This document shows, one piece after another, positions 25,879 through 36,961 of a stretch of DNA of 64,000 bases. The stretch comes from Prauserella rugosa (GTDB taxonomy: Bacteria; Actinomycetota; Actinomycetes; Mycobacteriales; Pseudonocardiaceae). How positions within the stretch are numbered: the stretch's first letter is position 1; the number at the start of each line of letters is the position of its first letter. The stretch is taken from NCBI RefSeq assembly GCF_000719975.1, contig NZ_JOIJ01000016.1, forward strand, positions 1-64,000, in the 5' to 3' direction. A program made the position numbers and the translations under genes. The notes beneath the pieces were generated by a model. The model did no database searches and was not told where the DNA came from. It was given only the letters and a program-made list of their open reading frames with translations.

Positions 25879-26889
25879 GTGACGTATCCACCGCAGCCGG
25901 GCCAGCCGGGGCAACCCGCGCAGCCGTACGGCTCGCAGGCGGGAGGATTTCCCGGTCAGCAGCCGTATCCCGGGGGGCAGAACGCGCACCAGGGCGGCTA
26001 CCAGCCGTACGGCATGTACCCGGGAGGGCCCGGTCAGCAGCCGCCGAAGAAGAAGACGGGCCTGATCGTCGGCATCTCGCTCGGCTCGGTCGTCGTGTTG
26101 TTCGGCGTGTTCGCGATCCTCGCCTGGGTCGCACCGGGTTTTCTGCTCAGCGACGACGACGGCGAAGGCGGCGAAGGCGGCGAGAGCGGTTCGGGGGCGC
26201 AGGCGCTGGCCGAGCAGATCATGCAGGGGTTCAACAACCAGGACGCCGCGGCGCTGCAGAAGCTCGCGTGCGGTGGCGCGGACCAGACGGTGCCGACCGT
26301 CATCGGCGTCGCCGAGTACGTCGAGAAGGCCGAGGTCGGTGACGTTCAGGAGAAGGGCGACACCGCCACGGCGAAGGGCACCGTCACCGCTCAGGGCACG
26401 ACGATGGACGTGCAGGCCGAGCTGAAGAAGGAAGACGGTTCGTGGTGCTGGCAGTCGGTGTCCGACATGGGTTCCGGCATGGGTGGCATGGACGGCACGG
26501 ACATGGTCCCCGGTACGGACATGGCCGAACCGAGCGATTCCATGCCGACCGAGTCGGCGCCCACCGAGTCCGGTGGTGATTCCGGCGCAGAGCCGTGGCG
26601 GGGTGCGGGCGAGGAGTTCGTCGCGGCGATCAACGCGGGCGACACGCAGAAGGCCGAGTCGATGTACTGCTCCAGCGTGGGTGGCGACCCCAGCGATTCG
26701 CTGCAGGAGTTGGTGACCACCGGCGAGCAGATCCAGCTCGGCGACCTCGAGACCGGGGGCAGCAGCTACGCGTTCGTGTTCTACACCGGCAGCGTGGGCG
26801 GCGAGCAGGTCGGCTCCGAGTCGTCGATCAGCATGGTGGACGAGAACGGCACGTGGTGCGTCGACGAGGCCTACGTCTTCTCGACCTGA
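25879..26889 (+). CDS. Tandem-array membrane protein 1 (two ectodomains)
   Basis: The first of eight tandem paralogues, 336 residues. A Pro/Gln/Gly/Tyr-rich cytoplasmic tail beginning [11 protein letters not shown] (1-55) leads to PKKK, one membrane helix (61-84) and the shared A-P-G-F-L exit. Unlike the others it has two ectodomains joined by a Met/Ser/Pro/Glu-rich linker. Each has one early Cys (LACGGAD; MYCSSVGG) and one late Cys in a W-C motif (GSWCWQS; GTWCVDE). The domain pattern resembles DUF4878/NTF2-like folds. Orientation N-in by the Lys cluster is inferred. GTG start follows GAGGAGGGACC. Function unknown. Confidence 0.75.
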   Translation: MTYPPQPGQPGQPAQPYGSQAGGFPGQQPYPGGQNAHQGGYQPYGMYPGGPGQQPPKKKTGLIVGISLGSVVVLFGVFAILAWVAPGFLLSDDDGEGGEGGESGSGAQALAEQIMQGFNNQDAAALQKLACGGADQTVPTVIGVAEYVEKAEVGDVQEKGDTATAKGTVTAQGTTMDVQAELKKEDGSWCWQSVSDMGSGMGGMDGTDMVPGTDMAEPSDSMPTESAPTESGGDSGAEPWRGAGEEFVAAINAGDTQKAESMYCSSVGGDPSDSLQELVTTGEQIQLGDLETGGSSYAFVFYTGSVGGEQVGSESSISMVDENGTWCVDEAYVFST

Positions 26890-27012
26890 GCATCCGGCGC
26901 CGATACGCAGGAGCCGTGGTCCGTTGGGGAACCGCGGCTCGAGCGCTCCGGACGAACCACCCACGTGACATAGTTGTCGCGGTCGCGACAGCAACGTTGG
27001 ACGAAGGTCACG

Positions 27013-27507
27013 GTGACGTATCCCCAGCAACCCCCGCCCCCGAACCGGCCACCTCGGCGGTCCGCGCGTGGCAGGGCGGGGCCGATCGCGCTGATCGTCG
27101 GCGGGGCACTGCTGTTCGTCGCGAGCGTGTTCGTGTTCACCGCATGGGTCGTGCCCGGCTTCCTCGTCGCCGACGAGGACCCCGCGGAAGCCAGGGGTGC
27201 GGGCGCCCGGGCGTTGGCGACCCGGATCATGACCGCGTTCGCCGACCAGGACGAGAACGAGCTGCGGGCGCTGGCGTGCGCCGACGCCGAACGTCCCGTC
27301 GCCGCCGCGATCCAGCAGGCGAGCGGCGTCACGGCGGCACGCGTGACGGGCCCGGTCTCGGAACAGGAGGGCCTGGCGAAGGTCGGCGCGCGGATCTCCG
27401 CGGGCGGGGACGACATCGACCTCGCACTGGTGCTCGACATGGCCGGCGGCACGTGGTGCTGGCGTTCGGTCGAGGTGCCGGGAGTGGAGCTACGTCCCCC
27501 GCGGTGA
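27013..27507 (+). CDS. Tandem-array membrane protein 2
   Basis: The shortest member, 164 residues. The cytoplasmic tail is reduced to about 28 residues (TYPQQPPPPNRPPRRSARGR, no Gln/Gly repeats), then comes one membrane helix (29-52) ending VVPGFLV. The single ectodomain has its two cysteines in ALACADAERP and GGTWCWRSV, as in the other members. GTG 27013 follows GAAGGTCACG. The gap to gene 1 is 123 bp and includes an imperfect GAGCCG/CGGCTC hairpin. Function unknown. Confidence 0.72.
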   Translation: MTYPQQPPPPNRPPRRSARGRAGPIALIVGGALLFVASVFVFTAWVVPGFLVADEDPAEARGAGARALATRIMTAFADQDENELRALACADAERPVAAAIQQASGVTAARVTGPVSEQEGLAKVGARISAGGDDIDLALVLDMAGGTWCWRSVEVPGVELRPPR

Positions 27508-27554
27508 TCACCCGCGTATGGCAGACTGCCCCGCCGAGGGGAAGGGGGACGTAG

Positions 27555-28112
27555 GTGACATACCCACCACACGGCCAGGGGCAGCCGGGAGGGTGGCAGG
27601 CCCCGGCGCACCAGCAATCGGGGTATCCACAGCAGCACCAGCAGCAGTATCAGCAGTCGCAGTTCCAGCAGCCGTTCCAGCAACCATCGCCTCGGCGGGG
27701 TGGCAGGGGGAAGACCGTGGCGATCGTGGCCGCGGTCGTCGTGGTGCTCGCCCTCGCGGCGGTCGCGATCACCGGGTTCTGGGCTCCCGGATTCCTCGTG
27801 GCGGACGACGGCGCACGGCCCGTGGCCAAGGACGTCGTGGACGGCATCAACGGCCGCGACACCGCCGCACTGCAGGAACTCACGTGTGACGACGCAACCG
27901 ACTACGTGACGTCCACAATCGACGATCTGGAAGGCCGCTTCCCTGGCCAGACGACGCTCGAGCAGTTCGACGAAACTCCCGACGACGCCAAGGCTCTCGT
28001 CCGCGCCGCCGTCGACGAGAGCGGCTACACCGAGTACACAGTGGACCTCGACCCCGCGGGTGGCGGGTGGTGTTGGAAGGGCCTGACGAAATCCGGTTAC
28101 GCCACGGGCTGA
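27555..28112 (+). CDS. Tandem-array membrane protein 3
   Basis: A 185-residue paralogue. The tail is Gln-rich (QQHQQQYQQSQFQQPFQQPS), followed by PRRGGRGK, a membrane helix at about 53-75 and the exit WAPGFLV. The ectodomain cysteines are in ELTCDDATDY and GGGWCWKGL. GTG 27555 follows GGGGAAGGGGGAC, 48 bp after gene 2, close enough for one transcript. Function unknown. Confidence 0.72.
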   Translation: MTYPPHGQGQPGGWQAPAHQQSGYPQQHQQQYQQSQFQQPFQQPSPRRGGRGKTVAIVAAVVVVLALAAVAITGFWAPGFLVADDGARPVAKDVVDGINGRDTAALQELTCDDATDYVTSTIDDLEGRFPGQTTLEQFDETPDDAKALVRAAVDESGYTEYTVDLDPAGGGWCWKGLTKSGYATG

Positions 28113-28175
28113 CGCCCGGCACCGGACCCGTCCCACCAACCGTGTTCGAGACACCGTCTCGGCGAAGGAGACGAC

Positions 28176-28864
28176 GTGACGTATCCGCCGCCCGGCACAC
28201 CACACGGCCCCGGTAACCCGCAAGGCCCCGGTAACTCCGGCCCTATGGGTCCGCACCACACACCGAACTTTCCGCCGCCGCAGCATGCGCCGCAGTACGG
28301 AGGACAGCAGCCTCCGTACCCGGGGCCACGCCGCCGGGACCGGCGCCTCAGCACGGCGGGCCACCGCAGTGGCAACCCGGGCCACCGCCGCACCCTCCGG
28401 GCCCGGACCGCTCGGGACTGAAGGTCATCCTGTGGACGGCGTTCGGTCTCGTGGCCGCACTGGGGCTCATGTTCGGCGGCTATGCCCTGTTCGTCTACGA
28501 GGAGCCACTGCCCCCGACGGGCATCAAGTCGTGGCGCATCGCCGCGGACCGGTTCATCGAGGCCGTACACGAGGGGAACGAGGCCAAGGCCCTGGCGGTC
28601 GTGTGCCCGATGTACAGGAGTGACGACCTCACGACCAACGCGGAGGCCGGCGTCGCCGATCTCGTGCACGGCAAGGCGCAGCTTTCCCGGGCCAACGACT
28701 TCAACAGGGACAGCGTCCGGTACCAGCCGGGCTCGAGTTACCCGGTCCCGATCGCAGGCAGAACGACAGACGGAACACTCGCTCCGGACTCGGAGCTCGC
28801 CCTGGACGACGACTCCGGCAAGGGCTGGTGCGTCAAGTCTGTCAAGCTCGAGTACGGCAACTGA
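28176..28864 (+). pseudogene. Tandem-array membrane protein 4, frameshifted
   Basis: GTG 28176 opens the usual tail (TYPPPGTPHGPGNPQGPGNS), read in one frame to GGQQPPYPG. The Pro-rich tail continues in a second frame (PPGPAPQHGGPPQWQPGPPP), followed by the membrane helix (LKVILWTAFGLVAALGLMF) and an ectodomain with the expected cysteines (AVVCPMYR; GKGWCVKS), ending at 28864. One extra G in the GGGG run at 28322-28325 restores a 229-residue protein. The length (3n+2) agrees. It may be a slippage mutation, a phase-variable tract or a base-call error. Confidence 0.75.
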
Positions 28865-29028
28865 ACTGCCGGCCGAACACCCACGTCAATCGGGCAAAAG
28901 GGATGCACCGCCTCGGATTCACACAACGATCGAGGCATACCGCACCGGACGCCGTGACCGGCATGGCACAGTAAGCACCCTGCGCATTGTGAGAATCTTG
29001 TGAGTTCTGGGGACAAGGGAGGGGACCC

Positions 29029-29850
29029 ATGACGTATCCACCCCAGCCCGGCGGTCCGGGCGGGCAACCACCGTACGGCGGGCAGCCGGGAGGACAGCCG
29101 TACGGCCAGCAGCCCGGCCAGCCCGGACCCGGCCAGCCGGGCGGGCCGATGGGCGGTCCACCGTCAGGCGGTTTCCCGCAGCAGGGCGGACAGCCCGGTG
29201 GATACCAGCAGTACGGCTATCCGCAGCAGGGTTACGGCCAGCCCGGCCCGTACGGCCAGCCGCCGAAGAAGAAGACCGGTCTGATCATCGGCCTCTCCGG
29301 CGCGGGCGTGCTCATCGTGGCGCTGTTCCTGATCCTCGGCCTCGTCGCCCCGGGATTCCTGCTCGGCGGTGGTGATCCGAAGAGTGTCGCGGAAGACCTC
29401 GCGGACGCGGCCAACAACAAGGATGCGTCCAAGCTGCTCGACACCTTCTGCGACTCGAGCGAAATGAAGGGCAAGGAGTTCGACCCGTCGAAGGACGACG
29501 AGAACGTATCGCTGAACGTCACCGTGACCGGCGACGCCACCGAACGCAGTGACTCGGAAGCCGTTGTGCCAATCAAGGTGTCGACCACCGTCATGGGGCA
29601 GCACCAGGAGTCCGAAGTCAACCTGGTCCTGAAGGACGAGGACGGCTGGTGTGTCGCGGACGCAGAACCGATCGGCAACAGCGGCTCGGGTGGCAGCGAG
29701 ATGCCGTCCGCTGGTGCCGACTACCCGTCGGTGGCTCCCGACTATCCGTCCGTTCCGGACTACCCGTCGGTGCCCGACTATCCGTCCATCCCGGACTATC
29801 CGACGTCGGACTACGACTATGACTACGATTACGACTACGACGACTACTGA
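29029..29850 (+). CDS. Tandem-array membrane protein 5 with PDYPS/DY repeat tail
   Basis: A 273-residue paralogue. The tail of about 78 residues has repeats of GQP, GYPQQG and YGQ, then PPKKKTGLIIG opens the membrane helix (83-106) with exit LVAPGFLLGG. The ectodomain cysteines are in DTFCDSSE and EDGWCVADA. It has a unique C-terminus: five copies of a DYPSV-type unit, then a run of alternating Asp/Tyr to the last residue. ATG 29029 follows GGGAGGGGA. The tail predicts a strongly acidic, Tyr-rich external extension. Confidence 0.75.
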   Translation: MTYPPQPGGPGGQPPYGGQPGGQPYGQQPGQPGPGQPGGPMGGPPSGGFPQQGGQPGGYQQYGYPQQGYGQPGPYGQPPKKKTGLIIGLSGAGVLIVALFLILGLVAPGFLLGGGDPKSVAEDLADAANNKDASKLLDTFCDSSEMKGKEFDPSKDDENVSLNVTVTGDATERSDSEAVVPIKVSTTVMGQHQESEVNLVLKDEDGWCVADAEPIGNSGSGGSEMPSAGADYPSVAPDYPSVPDYPSVPDYPSIPDYPTSDYDYDYDYDYDDY

Positions 29851-29898
29851 GCACGAGCGCTGACCACGCCCGGACACCCGGACGTCCCGCTCGTGAAG

Positions 29899-29934
29899 GC
29901 GCGCCCGGCACCGATGTGCCGGGCGCGCTTTCGT
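29899..29934 (+). terminator. Strong intrinsic terminator after array gene 5
   Basis: A perfect 13-bp GC-rich stem (GCGCGCCCGGCAC and complement) with a CGAT loop is followed by TTTCG, 48 bp after the stop codon. Confidence 0.8.
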
Positions 29935-30027
29935 CGACACGGGGCCGCGGTGCAAGGTGTAGGTCAACAGCCCGACACATCGTGCGGACTCGGACATGGC
30001 AGGGTGTCCCACGATCGATACCTGTGA

Positions 30028-30858
<831 letters not shown>

Positions 30859-30884
30859 GTCTCCGGACGGCCGCAACGTTCCCG

Positions 30885-30928
30885 GCGCGCCCGGCGAAGC
30901 CCCGAGCTTCGCCGGGCGCGCTTTTTCG
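30885..30928 (+). terminator. Strong intrinsic terminator after array gene 6
   Basis: A perfect 16-bp stem GCGCGCCCGGCGAAGC with its complement, loop CCCGA and a TTTTT tail; the best terminator in the window. Confidence 0.9.
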
Positions 30929-31066
30929 TGTCGTGTCTACCCTTCCCCTGCGGTGATGGCGGCTGCACACCCGTCGGCGTGTTCCTCACGCCGAGCCGCG
31001 GTCGACCGGACGGCCCGTGGCAGAGTTCTCCGTGCAATACCGACATACCGCCTATGGGGGACAGTC

Positions 31067-31786
31067 ATGACATATCCACCGCATCAACCGCCGCATCGAC
31101 CCCAGTACCAACCGCCCCAGCGGCCGCAGCCCCAGCAGTATTCGCATCCGGCACCGATGTCGCCGTCGCCGTACCACGCCCACGGCGGCCCCGGTCCGTA
31201 CGGCGCGCCTCCCCCGGGCGGATGGGGGTACGGCGCAGCGGGTCCCGGCGGACCGTACGGGCCTCCGCCACCGAAGAAGCGCACCGGACTGTGGGCAGGC
31301 ATCTCCGCCGCCGGGGTGCTCACCGTGGCGGCGTTCCTGATCACCGGGCTCTGGGCGCCGGGTTTCCTCACCGGCAGCGACGACGCAGGCGACGAATCCT
31401 CGGCGGCGTCCCCGGCAGCCGAAGGACCGGTCGACCCGAGCGACCCCCAGCTCGTGGCCGAGCGCTACCTGGTCGGACTCAACCGACTCGACGACGACGC
31501 CGTCAGCGAGGTGTCCTGCCGGGAGGAACCCGAACTCAATCGGGCCGAACTGTCCGGTATGGACTACGAGTTCTCCTTGGCGGGCGACATCGCGCCCGAC
31601 GGTCCCGGCGAGGCGACCGTCGCGGTGAAGCTCGAGTCGTCGTTCGGCACCCTCGGCTACACCATGACTCTGTCCGATGAGGACGGTTGGTGTGTGCGCA
31701 TTCTGAGGGTGGACAGGTCCGTGTTCGATGGACGCACCGTCGAGTCGTGGCCGATGCCGAGCCTCAACGCGCCGTATCGCCCCTGA
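31067..31786 (+). CDS. Tandem-array membrane protein 7
   Basis: A 239-residue paralogue. The tail is Pro/His/Tyr-rich with fewer glutamine repeats ([20 protein letters not shown]), then PPPPKKRT, a membrane helix at about 74-96 and LWAPGFLTG. The ectodomain cysteines are in EVSCREEP and EDGWCVRIL. The C-terminal 20 residues ([19 protein letters not shown]) are unique to this member. ATG 31067 follows TATGGGGGACAG. Function unknown. Confidence 0.74.
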   Translation: MTYPPHQPPHRPQYQPPQRPQPQQYSHPAPMSPSPYHAHGGPGPYGAPPPGGWGYGAAGPGGPYGPPPPKKRTGLWAGISAAGVLTVAAFLITGLWAPGFLTGSDDAGDESSAASPAAEGPVDPSDPQLVAERYLVGLNRLDDDAVSEVSCREEPELNRAELSGMDYEFSLAGDIAPDGPGEATVAVKLESSFGTLGYTMTLSDEDGWCVRILRVDRSVFDGRTVESWPMPSLNAPYRP

Positions 31787-31916
31787 GACGAGGGCGAACG
31801 CACGGAGACCGCACGTGCGCGGAGCGTTGCACCCACGGGAACGGGAACCGGACGACGTGACGCGAGCGTCCAACCGTTCGACACAGGCGATCACGACGCA
31901 CATCCGGGAGCCCGAC

Positions 31917-32591
31917 ATGACCTATCCGCCGCAGCCAGGACAGCCCGGCCCGTACGGCCAGCAGCCAGGCGGAAATCCCCCGCCCGGCGGGTATCCCCAG
32001 CAAGGCGGCTATCCGCAGCAGGGCGGGTATCCGCAGCAGGGCGGGCATCCCCAGTCCGGCGGCTTCCCGCAGCAGGGTCAGCCCCAGCAAGGCGGCTTTC
32101 CACAGGCAGGCGGTTACCGCCAGCCCGGCCCGTACGGGCAGCCCGGCGAGGGCGGATACGGCCAGCCGCCCAAGAAGTCGAACACCGGCCTCATCATCGG
32201 GATCGCCGTGTCGGCCGTCGTCGCGATCGGCGCCTTCCTCGTCCTCGCGTTCTGGGTGCCCGGTTTCCTGACCAGTGAGGGCCCCAAGGACGTCGCCGAA
32301 CGCGCGGTCACGGCCCTGAACGATCGGGACCCCGACGCGACGGCAGAGGTGGGGTGCGGCGGGTCCTCGGGCCTGACCTCCGAGAAGATCGACGAGGCGA
32401 ACGAAGCCAAGCTCCAGTTCACCGTCTCCGGGGACGCCACCGAGAACGGCTCCGAAGCAACCGTTCCCCTCGAGATCTCGGGCGAGTCCCGGGGCATCAA
32501 GGTCCAGCTGAACGGCGAGATCACGCTCAAGGACGAGGAAGACGGCTGGTGCGTCACCGCCATGGACATCGACCGGCCGACCGCCCCCTGA
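31917..32591 (+). CDS. Tandem-array membrane protein 8
   Basis: The last member, 224 residues. The tail has the most regular repeats in the family (GGYPQQ in four near-identical consecutive units, then [11 protein letters not shown]), then [12 protein letters not shown], a membrane helix near 84-106 and FWVPGFLTS. The ectodomain cysteines are in EVGCGGSS and [12 protein letters not shown] 31917 has a CGGGAG site. It converges with purL across a bidirectional terminator. Confidence 0.75.
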   Translation: MTYPPQPGQPGPYGQQPGGNPPPGGYPQQGGYPQQGGYPQQGGHPQSGGFPQQGQPQQGGFPQAGGYRQPGPYGQPGEGGYGQPPKKSNTGLIIGIAVSAVVAIGAFLVLAFWVPGFLTSEGPKDVAERAVTALNDRDPDATAEVGCGGSSGLTSEKIDEANEAKLQFTVSGDATENGSEATVPLEISGESRGIKVQLNGEITLKDEEDGWCVTAMDIDRPTAP

Positions 32592-32611
32592 CCCACCCGC
32601 CTCGGACACGA

Positions 32612-32648
32612 AACGCCCCGCGAACCACGCGGCGGTTCGCGGGGCGTT
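32612..32648. terminator. Bidirectional terminator between array gene 8 and purL
   Basis: AACGCCCCGCGAACC pairs perfectly with its complement (15 bp) around a 7-base loop. On the minus strand it is followed by TTTCGTG; on the plus strand by CGGC. It sits between two convergent stop codons. Confidence 0.8.
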
Positions 32649-32664
32649 CGGCTGTGGAAACGGC

Positions 32665-34971
32665 TCAGGCGAACAGGGCGGGCAGCGTGCCTTCCCACGC
32701 CTGGCGGAGCTCGTCGAGTCCGAACGTCGCGACGTCCTGGATCTCCAGTTCGTCGGACTGTTCGTCGGCCACACCGCACTTGCGCCACGGCAGGCCGCGC
32801 GCGCTGCACATCTCGGTGAACCGCAGTTCCTCGCTGCGTGGCACGGCCACAAGCGCGCGGCCGGCGGATTCGGAGAACAGCTGCACGAACGGATCGGCAT
32901 CCGGGTCGAGCAGCAAGCGTGCTCCACACTGGCCGATCAGCGCCATCTCGACGGCCGCCTGCGCCAGACCACCGTCGGACAGGTCGTGGGCGGCCGAGAT
33001 CATGCCGTCGCGGGAACCGGCGACGAGGATCTCGGCGAGGAGCCGCTCCCGTTCCAGGTCGACCTTCGGCGGCAGTCCGCCCAGGTGGCCGTGGATGACG
33101 TGTGCCCAGGCCGAACCGCCGAACTCGTCGTGGGTGTCGCCGAGCAGCAGCAACGACTCGCCAGGCTCGTTGCCGATGCCGGTGGGGATGCGCCGCCGCA
33201 CGTCGTCGATCACGCCGAGCACGCCGACCACGGGCGTCGGGAGGATCGCGGTGTCTCCGGTCTGGTTGTAGAAGCTGACGTTGCCGCCGGTCACGGGAAC
33301 GCCGAGTTCGGCGCAGCCGTCGGCGAGTCCGTGGACGGCCCGCTCGAACTGCCACATCACGCCGGGGTCCTCGGGCGATCCGAAGTTGAGGCAGTTGGTC
33401 ACCGCCAGCGGCTGCGCCCCGCCTGCGGCCACGTTGCGGTAGGCCTCGGCCAGCGCGAGCTGGGTGCCCTGGTAGGGGTCGAGGTAGACGTAGCGGCTGT
33501 TGCAGTCGGTCGACACGGCGACACCGCGTGAGGCCGACTCGTCGACCCGGATCATGCCCGAGTCCGATGGCTGGGCGAGCACGGTGTTGCCACGCACGTA
33601 GCGGTCGTACTGCTGGGTGACCCACTCCCGCGAGGCCAGGTCGGGCGAGGACACCATCCGCAGCAGCGTTTCGCGGAGTTCCTCCGGTGTGGACGGACGC
33701 TTCAGCGAGTCCGGAGTGGACGCCTGGATGTCGTCCTGCACCGCGGGCCGTGCGTACGGGCGGTCGTAGACCGGGCCCTGGTGCGCGACGGTGCGCGGCG
33801 GAACGTCGACGACGGTCTCGCCACGCCAGCTGATCACGAGGTTGTCGCCGTCGGTGACCTCGCCGATCTCCGTCGCGATCACGTCCCACTTGCGGCAGAT
33901 CTCCATGAACGCGTCCACATCGGACGGTGCGACGACCGCGCACATGCGTTCCTGCGACTCGCTCGACAGGATCTCCGCCGCGGTCATGCCCTCGGCGCGC
34001 AGTGGCACGCGGTCCAGGTCGACGTACATGCCGCCGTCACCGGCGGCGGCCAGCTCGGACGTCGCGCACGACAGTCCGGCACCGCCGAGGTCCTGGATGC
34101 CGACGACCACGTCCTTGGCGAACAGCTCGAGGCAGCACTCGATGAGGACCTTCTCGGTGAACGGGTCGCCCACCTGGACACTGGGCAGCTTCTTGCGGCC
34201 GCCTGCACTCTCGTCGCCGTCGAACGTCGCGCTGGCGAGCACGGACACGCCGCCGATGCCGTCAAGCCCGGTCCGCGCTCCGAAGAGGATGATCTTGTTG
34301 CCTGCGCCGGAGGCGTGCGCGAGGTGCAGGTCCTCGGCGCGCATCGCGCCGACGCACATCGCGTTGACCAGTGGGTTGCCCGCGTATGTCTTGTCGAAGA
34401 CGACCTCACCGCCGATGTTGGGCAGGCCGAGACAGTTCCCGTAGCCGGCGACACCGGCGACCACGCCGGGCAGCACGCGGCGCGTGTCCTCGGCGTCGGC
34501 GGGGCCGAACCGCAGCGGGTCGGCCACGGCGAGCGGCCGCGCACCCATCGCGAGGATGTCGCGCACGATGCCGCCGACGCCGGTGGCCGCACCCTGGTAC
34601 GGCTCCACATAGGACGGATGGTTGTGGCTCTCGACCTTGAACGTCACCGCCCAGCCGTCGCCGACGTCGACGACGCCCGCGTTCTCACCGATGCCCGCGA
34701 GCATCTTCTCGCGCATCTCGGGCGTGGTGGTCTCGCCGAAGTAGCGCAGGTGCGCCTTCGACGACTTGTACGAGCAGTGCTCGCTCCACATCACCGAGTA
34801 CATGGCCAGCTCGGCCTCGGTGGGCCTGCGGCCGAGGATCTCGCGGATGCGCTGGTACTCGTCGTCGGCGAGACCGAGCTCGGCGTACGGCTGCGGAACG
34901 TCGGGGGTCTCCGCGGCGTGGGCGGTGGTGTCGATCGTCTGCGGTTCGACGTCGGCGACGTCCGAGGACAT
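32665..34971 (-). CDS. purL: Phosphoribosylformylglycinamidine synthase subunit PurL
   Basis: A 768-residue small-type PurL, the synthetase subunit for step four of IMP synthesis (FGAR to FGAM), which needs PurQ and PurS as partners. Family segments include [72 protein letters not shown] and [12 protein letters not shown]. The first 25 residues are a variable acidic head. It lies 12 bp downstream of purQ on the same strand, within a purS-purQ-purL operon. Confidence 0.97.
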   Translation of the reverse strand: MSSDVADVEPQTIDTTAHAAETPDVPQPYAELGLADDEYQRIREILGRRPTEAELAMYSVMWSEHCSYKSSKAHLRYFGETTTPEMREKMLAGIGENAGVVDVGDGWAVTFKVESHNHPSYVEPYQGAATGVGGIVRDILAMGARPLAVADPLRFGPADAEDTRRVLPGVVAGVAGYGNCLGLPNIGGEVVFDKTYAGNPLVNAMCVGAMRAEDLHLAHASGAGNKIILFGARTGLDGIGGVSVLASATFDGDESAGGRKKLPSVQVGDPFTEKVLIECCLELFAKDVVVGIQDLGGAGLSCATSELAAAGDGGMYVDLDRVPLRAEGMTAAEILSSESQERMCAVVAPSDVDAFMEICRKWDVIATEIGEVTDGDNLVISWRGETVVDVPPRTVAHQGPVYDRPYARPAVQDDIQASTPDSLKRPSTPEELRETLLRMVSSPDLASREWVTQQYDRYVRGNTVLAQPSDSGMIRVDESASRGVAVSTDCNSRYVYLDPYQGTQLALAEAYRNVAAGGAQPLAVTNCLNFGSPEDPGVMWQFERAVHGLADGCAELGVPVTGGNVSFYNQTGDTAILPTPVVGVLGVIDDVRRRIPTGIGNEPGESLLLLGDTHDEFGGSAWAHVIHGHLGGLPPKVDLERERLLAEILVAGSRDGMISAAHDLSDGGLAQAAVEMALIGQCGARLLLDPDADPFVQLFSESAGRALVAVPRSEELRFTEMCSARGLPWRKCGVADEQSDELEIQDVATFGLDELRQAWEGTLPALFA

Positions 34972-34983
34972 GGAGCTCCTTTC

Positions 34984-35667
34984 TCAGGCCGCGACGGCGC
35001 CCAGCGCGTCGAGCGCGGAGTAGAACATGCCGAGGCCGTCGTCGGACGGGCCGGTGAGCGCGTCGATGGCGTGTTCCGGGTGCGGCATGAGGCCGACGAT
35101 GCGGCCGTCCTCGCTCGCGATGCCCGCGATGTCGCCCAGCGAACCGTTCGGGTTCTCCCCGACGTAGCGGAACACGACGCGACCGTCGCCTTCGAGGCGC
35201 TCCAGCGTCGGCTTGTCGGCCATGTAGCCGCCCTCACCGGACTTCAGCGGGATCAGCACCTCGGCGCCGGAGTCGTAGCGCGTGCTCCACGCCGTGGTGT
35301 TGTTCTCCACGCGCAGCCACTGGTCACGGCAGACGAAGTGCAGCCGGTCGTTGCGCACGAGCGCGCCCGGCAGCAGCCCCGCCTCGCACAGGATCTGGAA
35401 ACCGTTGCAGATGCCAAGCACCGGCATGCCCTTGCCTGCCGCGTCGATCACCGACGTCATGACGGGCGCGAACCGGGCGATCGCACCGCAGCGCAGGTAG
35501 TCCCCGTAGGAGAAACCGCCGGGCACGACGACCGCGTCGACCCCGTGCAGGTCGGCGTCGGCGTGCCACAGCGATACCGCCTCGGCGCCGGAGTAGCGCA
35601 CGGCCCGTGCGGCGTCGACGTCGTCGAGCGTGCCGGGAAAGGTGATGACCCCGATCCTGGCCGTCAC
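34984..35667 (-). CDS. purQ: Phosphoribosylformylglycinamidine synthase subunit PurQ
   Basis: A 227-residue class I glutamine amidotransferase supplying ammonia to PurL. The oxyanion strand is [18 protein letters not shown], the nucleophile Cys is in [10 protein letters not shown] and the catalytic His/Glu pair is in MPHPEHAID. The GTG start at 35667 overlaps the purS stop as GTGA, indicating coupled translation. Confidence 0.97.
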   Translation of the reverse strand: MTARIGVITFPGTLDDVDAARAVRYSGAEAVSLWHADADLHGVDAVVVPGGFSYGDYLRCGAIARFAPVMTSVIDAAGKGMPVLGICNGFQILCEAGLLPGALVRNDRLHFVCRDQWLRVENNTTAWSTRYDSGAEVLIPLKSGEGGYMADKPTLERLEGDGRVVFRYVGENPNGSLGDIAGIASEDGRIVGLMPHPEHAIDALTGPSDDGLGMFYSALDALGAVAA

Positions 35668-35903
35668 TGGTCCACCCGCCGCACGGTCCAGTCCTCGATC
35701 ACCGGGTTGGCGAGGAAGCCCTCGGCGATCTTGGCGAGCGTGTCGTCGTCGACCGAGTCGTCGACCTCGAGTTCGAAGTGCTTGCCCTGACGGACCTCGG
35801 TGACCCCTTCGAAGCCGAGTCGGGGGAGGGCGCCGGCGACCGCCTGGCCCTGTGGGTCGAGGATCTCGGGCTTGGGCATGACGTCGACGACTACTCGGGC
35901 CAC
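35664..35903 (-). CDS. purS: Phosphoribosylformylglycinamidine synthase subunit PurS
   Basis: A 79-residue PurS, the small protein that bridges PurL and PurQ. It starts (V)[20 protein letters not shown] and contains [18 protein letters not shown], both typical of the family. The GTG at 35903 is preceded by AAGGAG, 8 bp away; longer frames upstream lack similarity. First gene of purS-purQ-purL. Confidence 0.95.
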   Translation of the reverse strand: MARVVVDVMPKPEILDPQGQAVAGALPRLGFEGVTEVRQGKHFELEVDDSVDDDTLAKIAEGFLANPVIEDWTVRRVDQ

Positions 35904-36161
35904 GACAGGCAGCTCCTTGCTTCGAAGGCTGGAAACAACGTTTCCGCAGGTCGGATGCCCGTTCAGCGTAACCCAGCCCGGCCGGGAGCCGGCCTTCGGG
36001 GCCGAGAGACCCCCGACGCCCCTCGGCCCCACCGGTCGACACCGGCTTCTACGTCGGAAGACGTGTAGCTATCCCGTCGGTTGCGCCGAATGTGTCCGAC
36101 TCACCGGCATGGAGGACGACGAGCGTCGGATCGTCACGCTGGGCGACGGTCGTGGCGTGAT

Positions 36162-36809
36162 TCAGTAGCCGTAACCGCCGTAGCCGTAGCCCGGACCACC
36201 GGGCGTGGACTGCGGCGCGGCCGGGCGGTGGCTGCGCATCGCCCGCCCGGTCGCGGGCAGCACGGCGACGACCGCCGCGATCAGCCACAGCAGCGCCGCG
36301 GCGACCGGGGAGATCACGTACTCGGCCAGGATGCCGGCGACGAAGAACCGGACGACCGCGAACGTGTAGTAGCCGAAACCGAGGAAGCCGAGCACCGCCG
36401 CACCCCACCGGCCTGCGCCGACCCGCGCGAACAGGAGCACCACGAACAGCAACACCACCGACGGGTAGACGAACGTCGCCACGACGAACGGATCGGCGTT
36501 GCCGGTCGGTTCGCCGAACGCCAGCCCCGTCAGCGTGACCCACAGGTGCAGGTCGAACTCGCTCTCCGGGTAGTCGATCGAGACGAACGCGGACAGGTAC
36601 ATCAGCGCGATCGCGGGCAGGAACAGGACGGCCGACACGTAGGCCATCGCCATGCCCTGCCTGCGCGCAGGCGGACCGTAGGCGCCCGGCTGCGGTGCGG
36701 GCACTCCGCCGGCAGGCCCGTACTGCGGATAACCGCCGAACTGGGGATATCCACCGGACTGGGGATAACCGCCGGACTGCGGGTGTCCACCAGGGAATGG
36801 CTGGTTCAT
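36162..36809 (-). CDS. Multi-pass membrane protein with GYPQ-repeat tail
   Basis: A 215-residue protein with a cytoplasmic tail of tandem [20 protein letters not shown] units (1-45), very like the tails of the 25879-32591 array. It is followed by four membrane helices (about 53-75, 108-128, 133-155 and 163-185) and a short Gly/Tyr-rich C-terminus ending GYGYGGYGY. No ectodomain or Cys pair is present, so it shares only the tail with the array. Function unknown. Confidence 0.7.
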   Translation of the reverse strand: MNQPFPGGHPQSGGYPQSGGYPQFGGYPQYGPAGGVPAPQPGAYGPPARRQGMAMAYVSAVLFLPAIALMYLSAFVSIDYPESEFDLHLWVTLTGLAFGEPTGNADPFVVATFVYPSVVLLFVVLLFARVGAGRWGAAVLGFLGFGYYTFAVVRFFVAGILAEYVISPVAAALLWLIAAVVAVLPATGRAMRSHRPAAPQSTPGGPGYGYGGYGY

Positions 36810-36961
36810 GGCGCCCCCTCGCAGGCGACCGGCCGGGAGACCGGAACGGGAAACCGGCCCGGCGACCGGACACGACCACCGGGAACAGTGTGCTTCTTAG
36901 CACGATCCGCCGGTAGCACGGAGGTTTTCGCGCACGCGTCGACGGGGGCCGGGTCCGGCGG

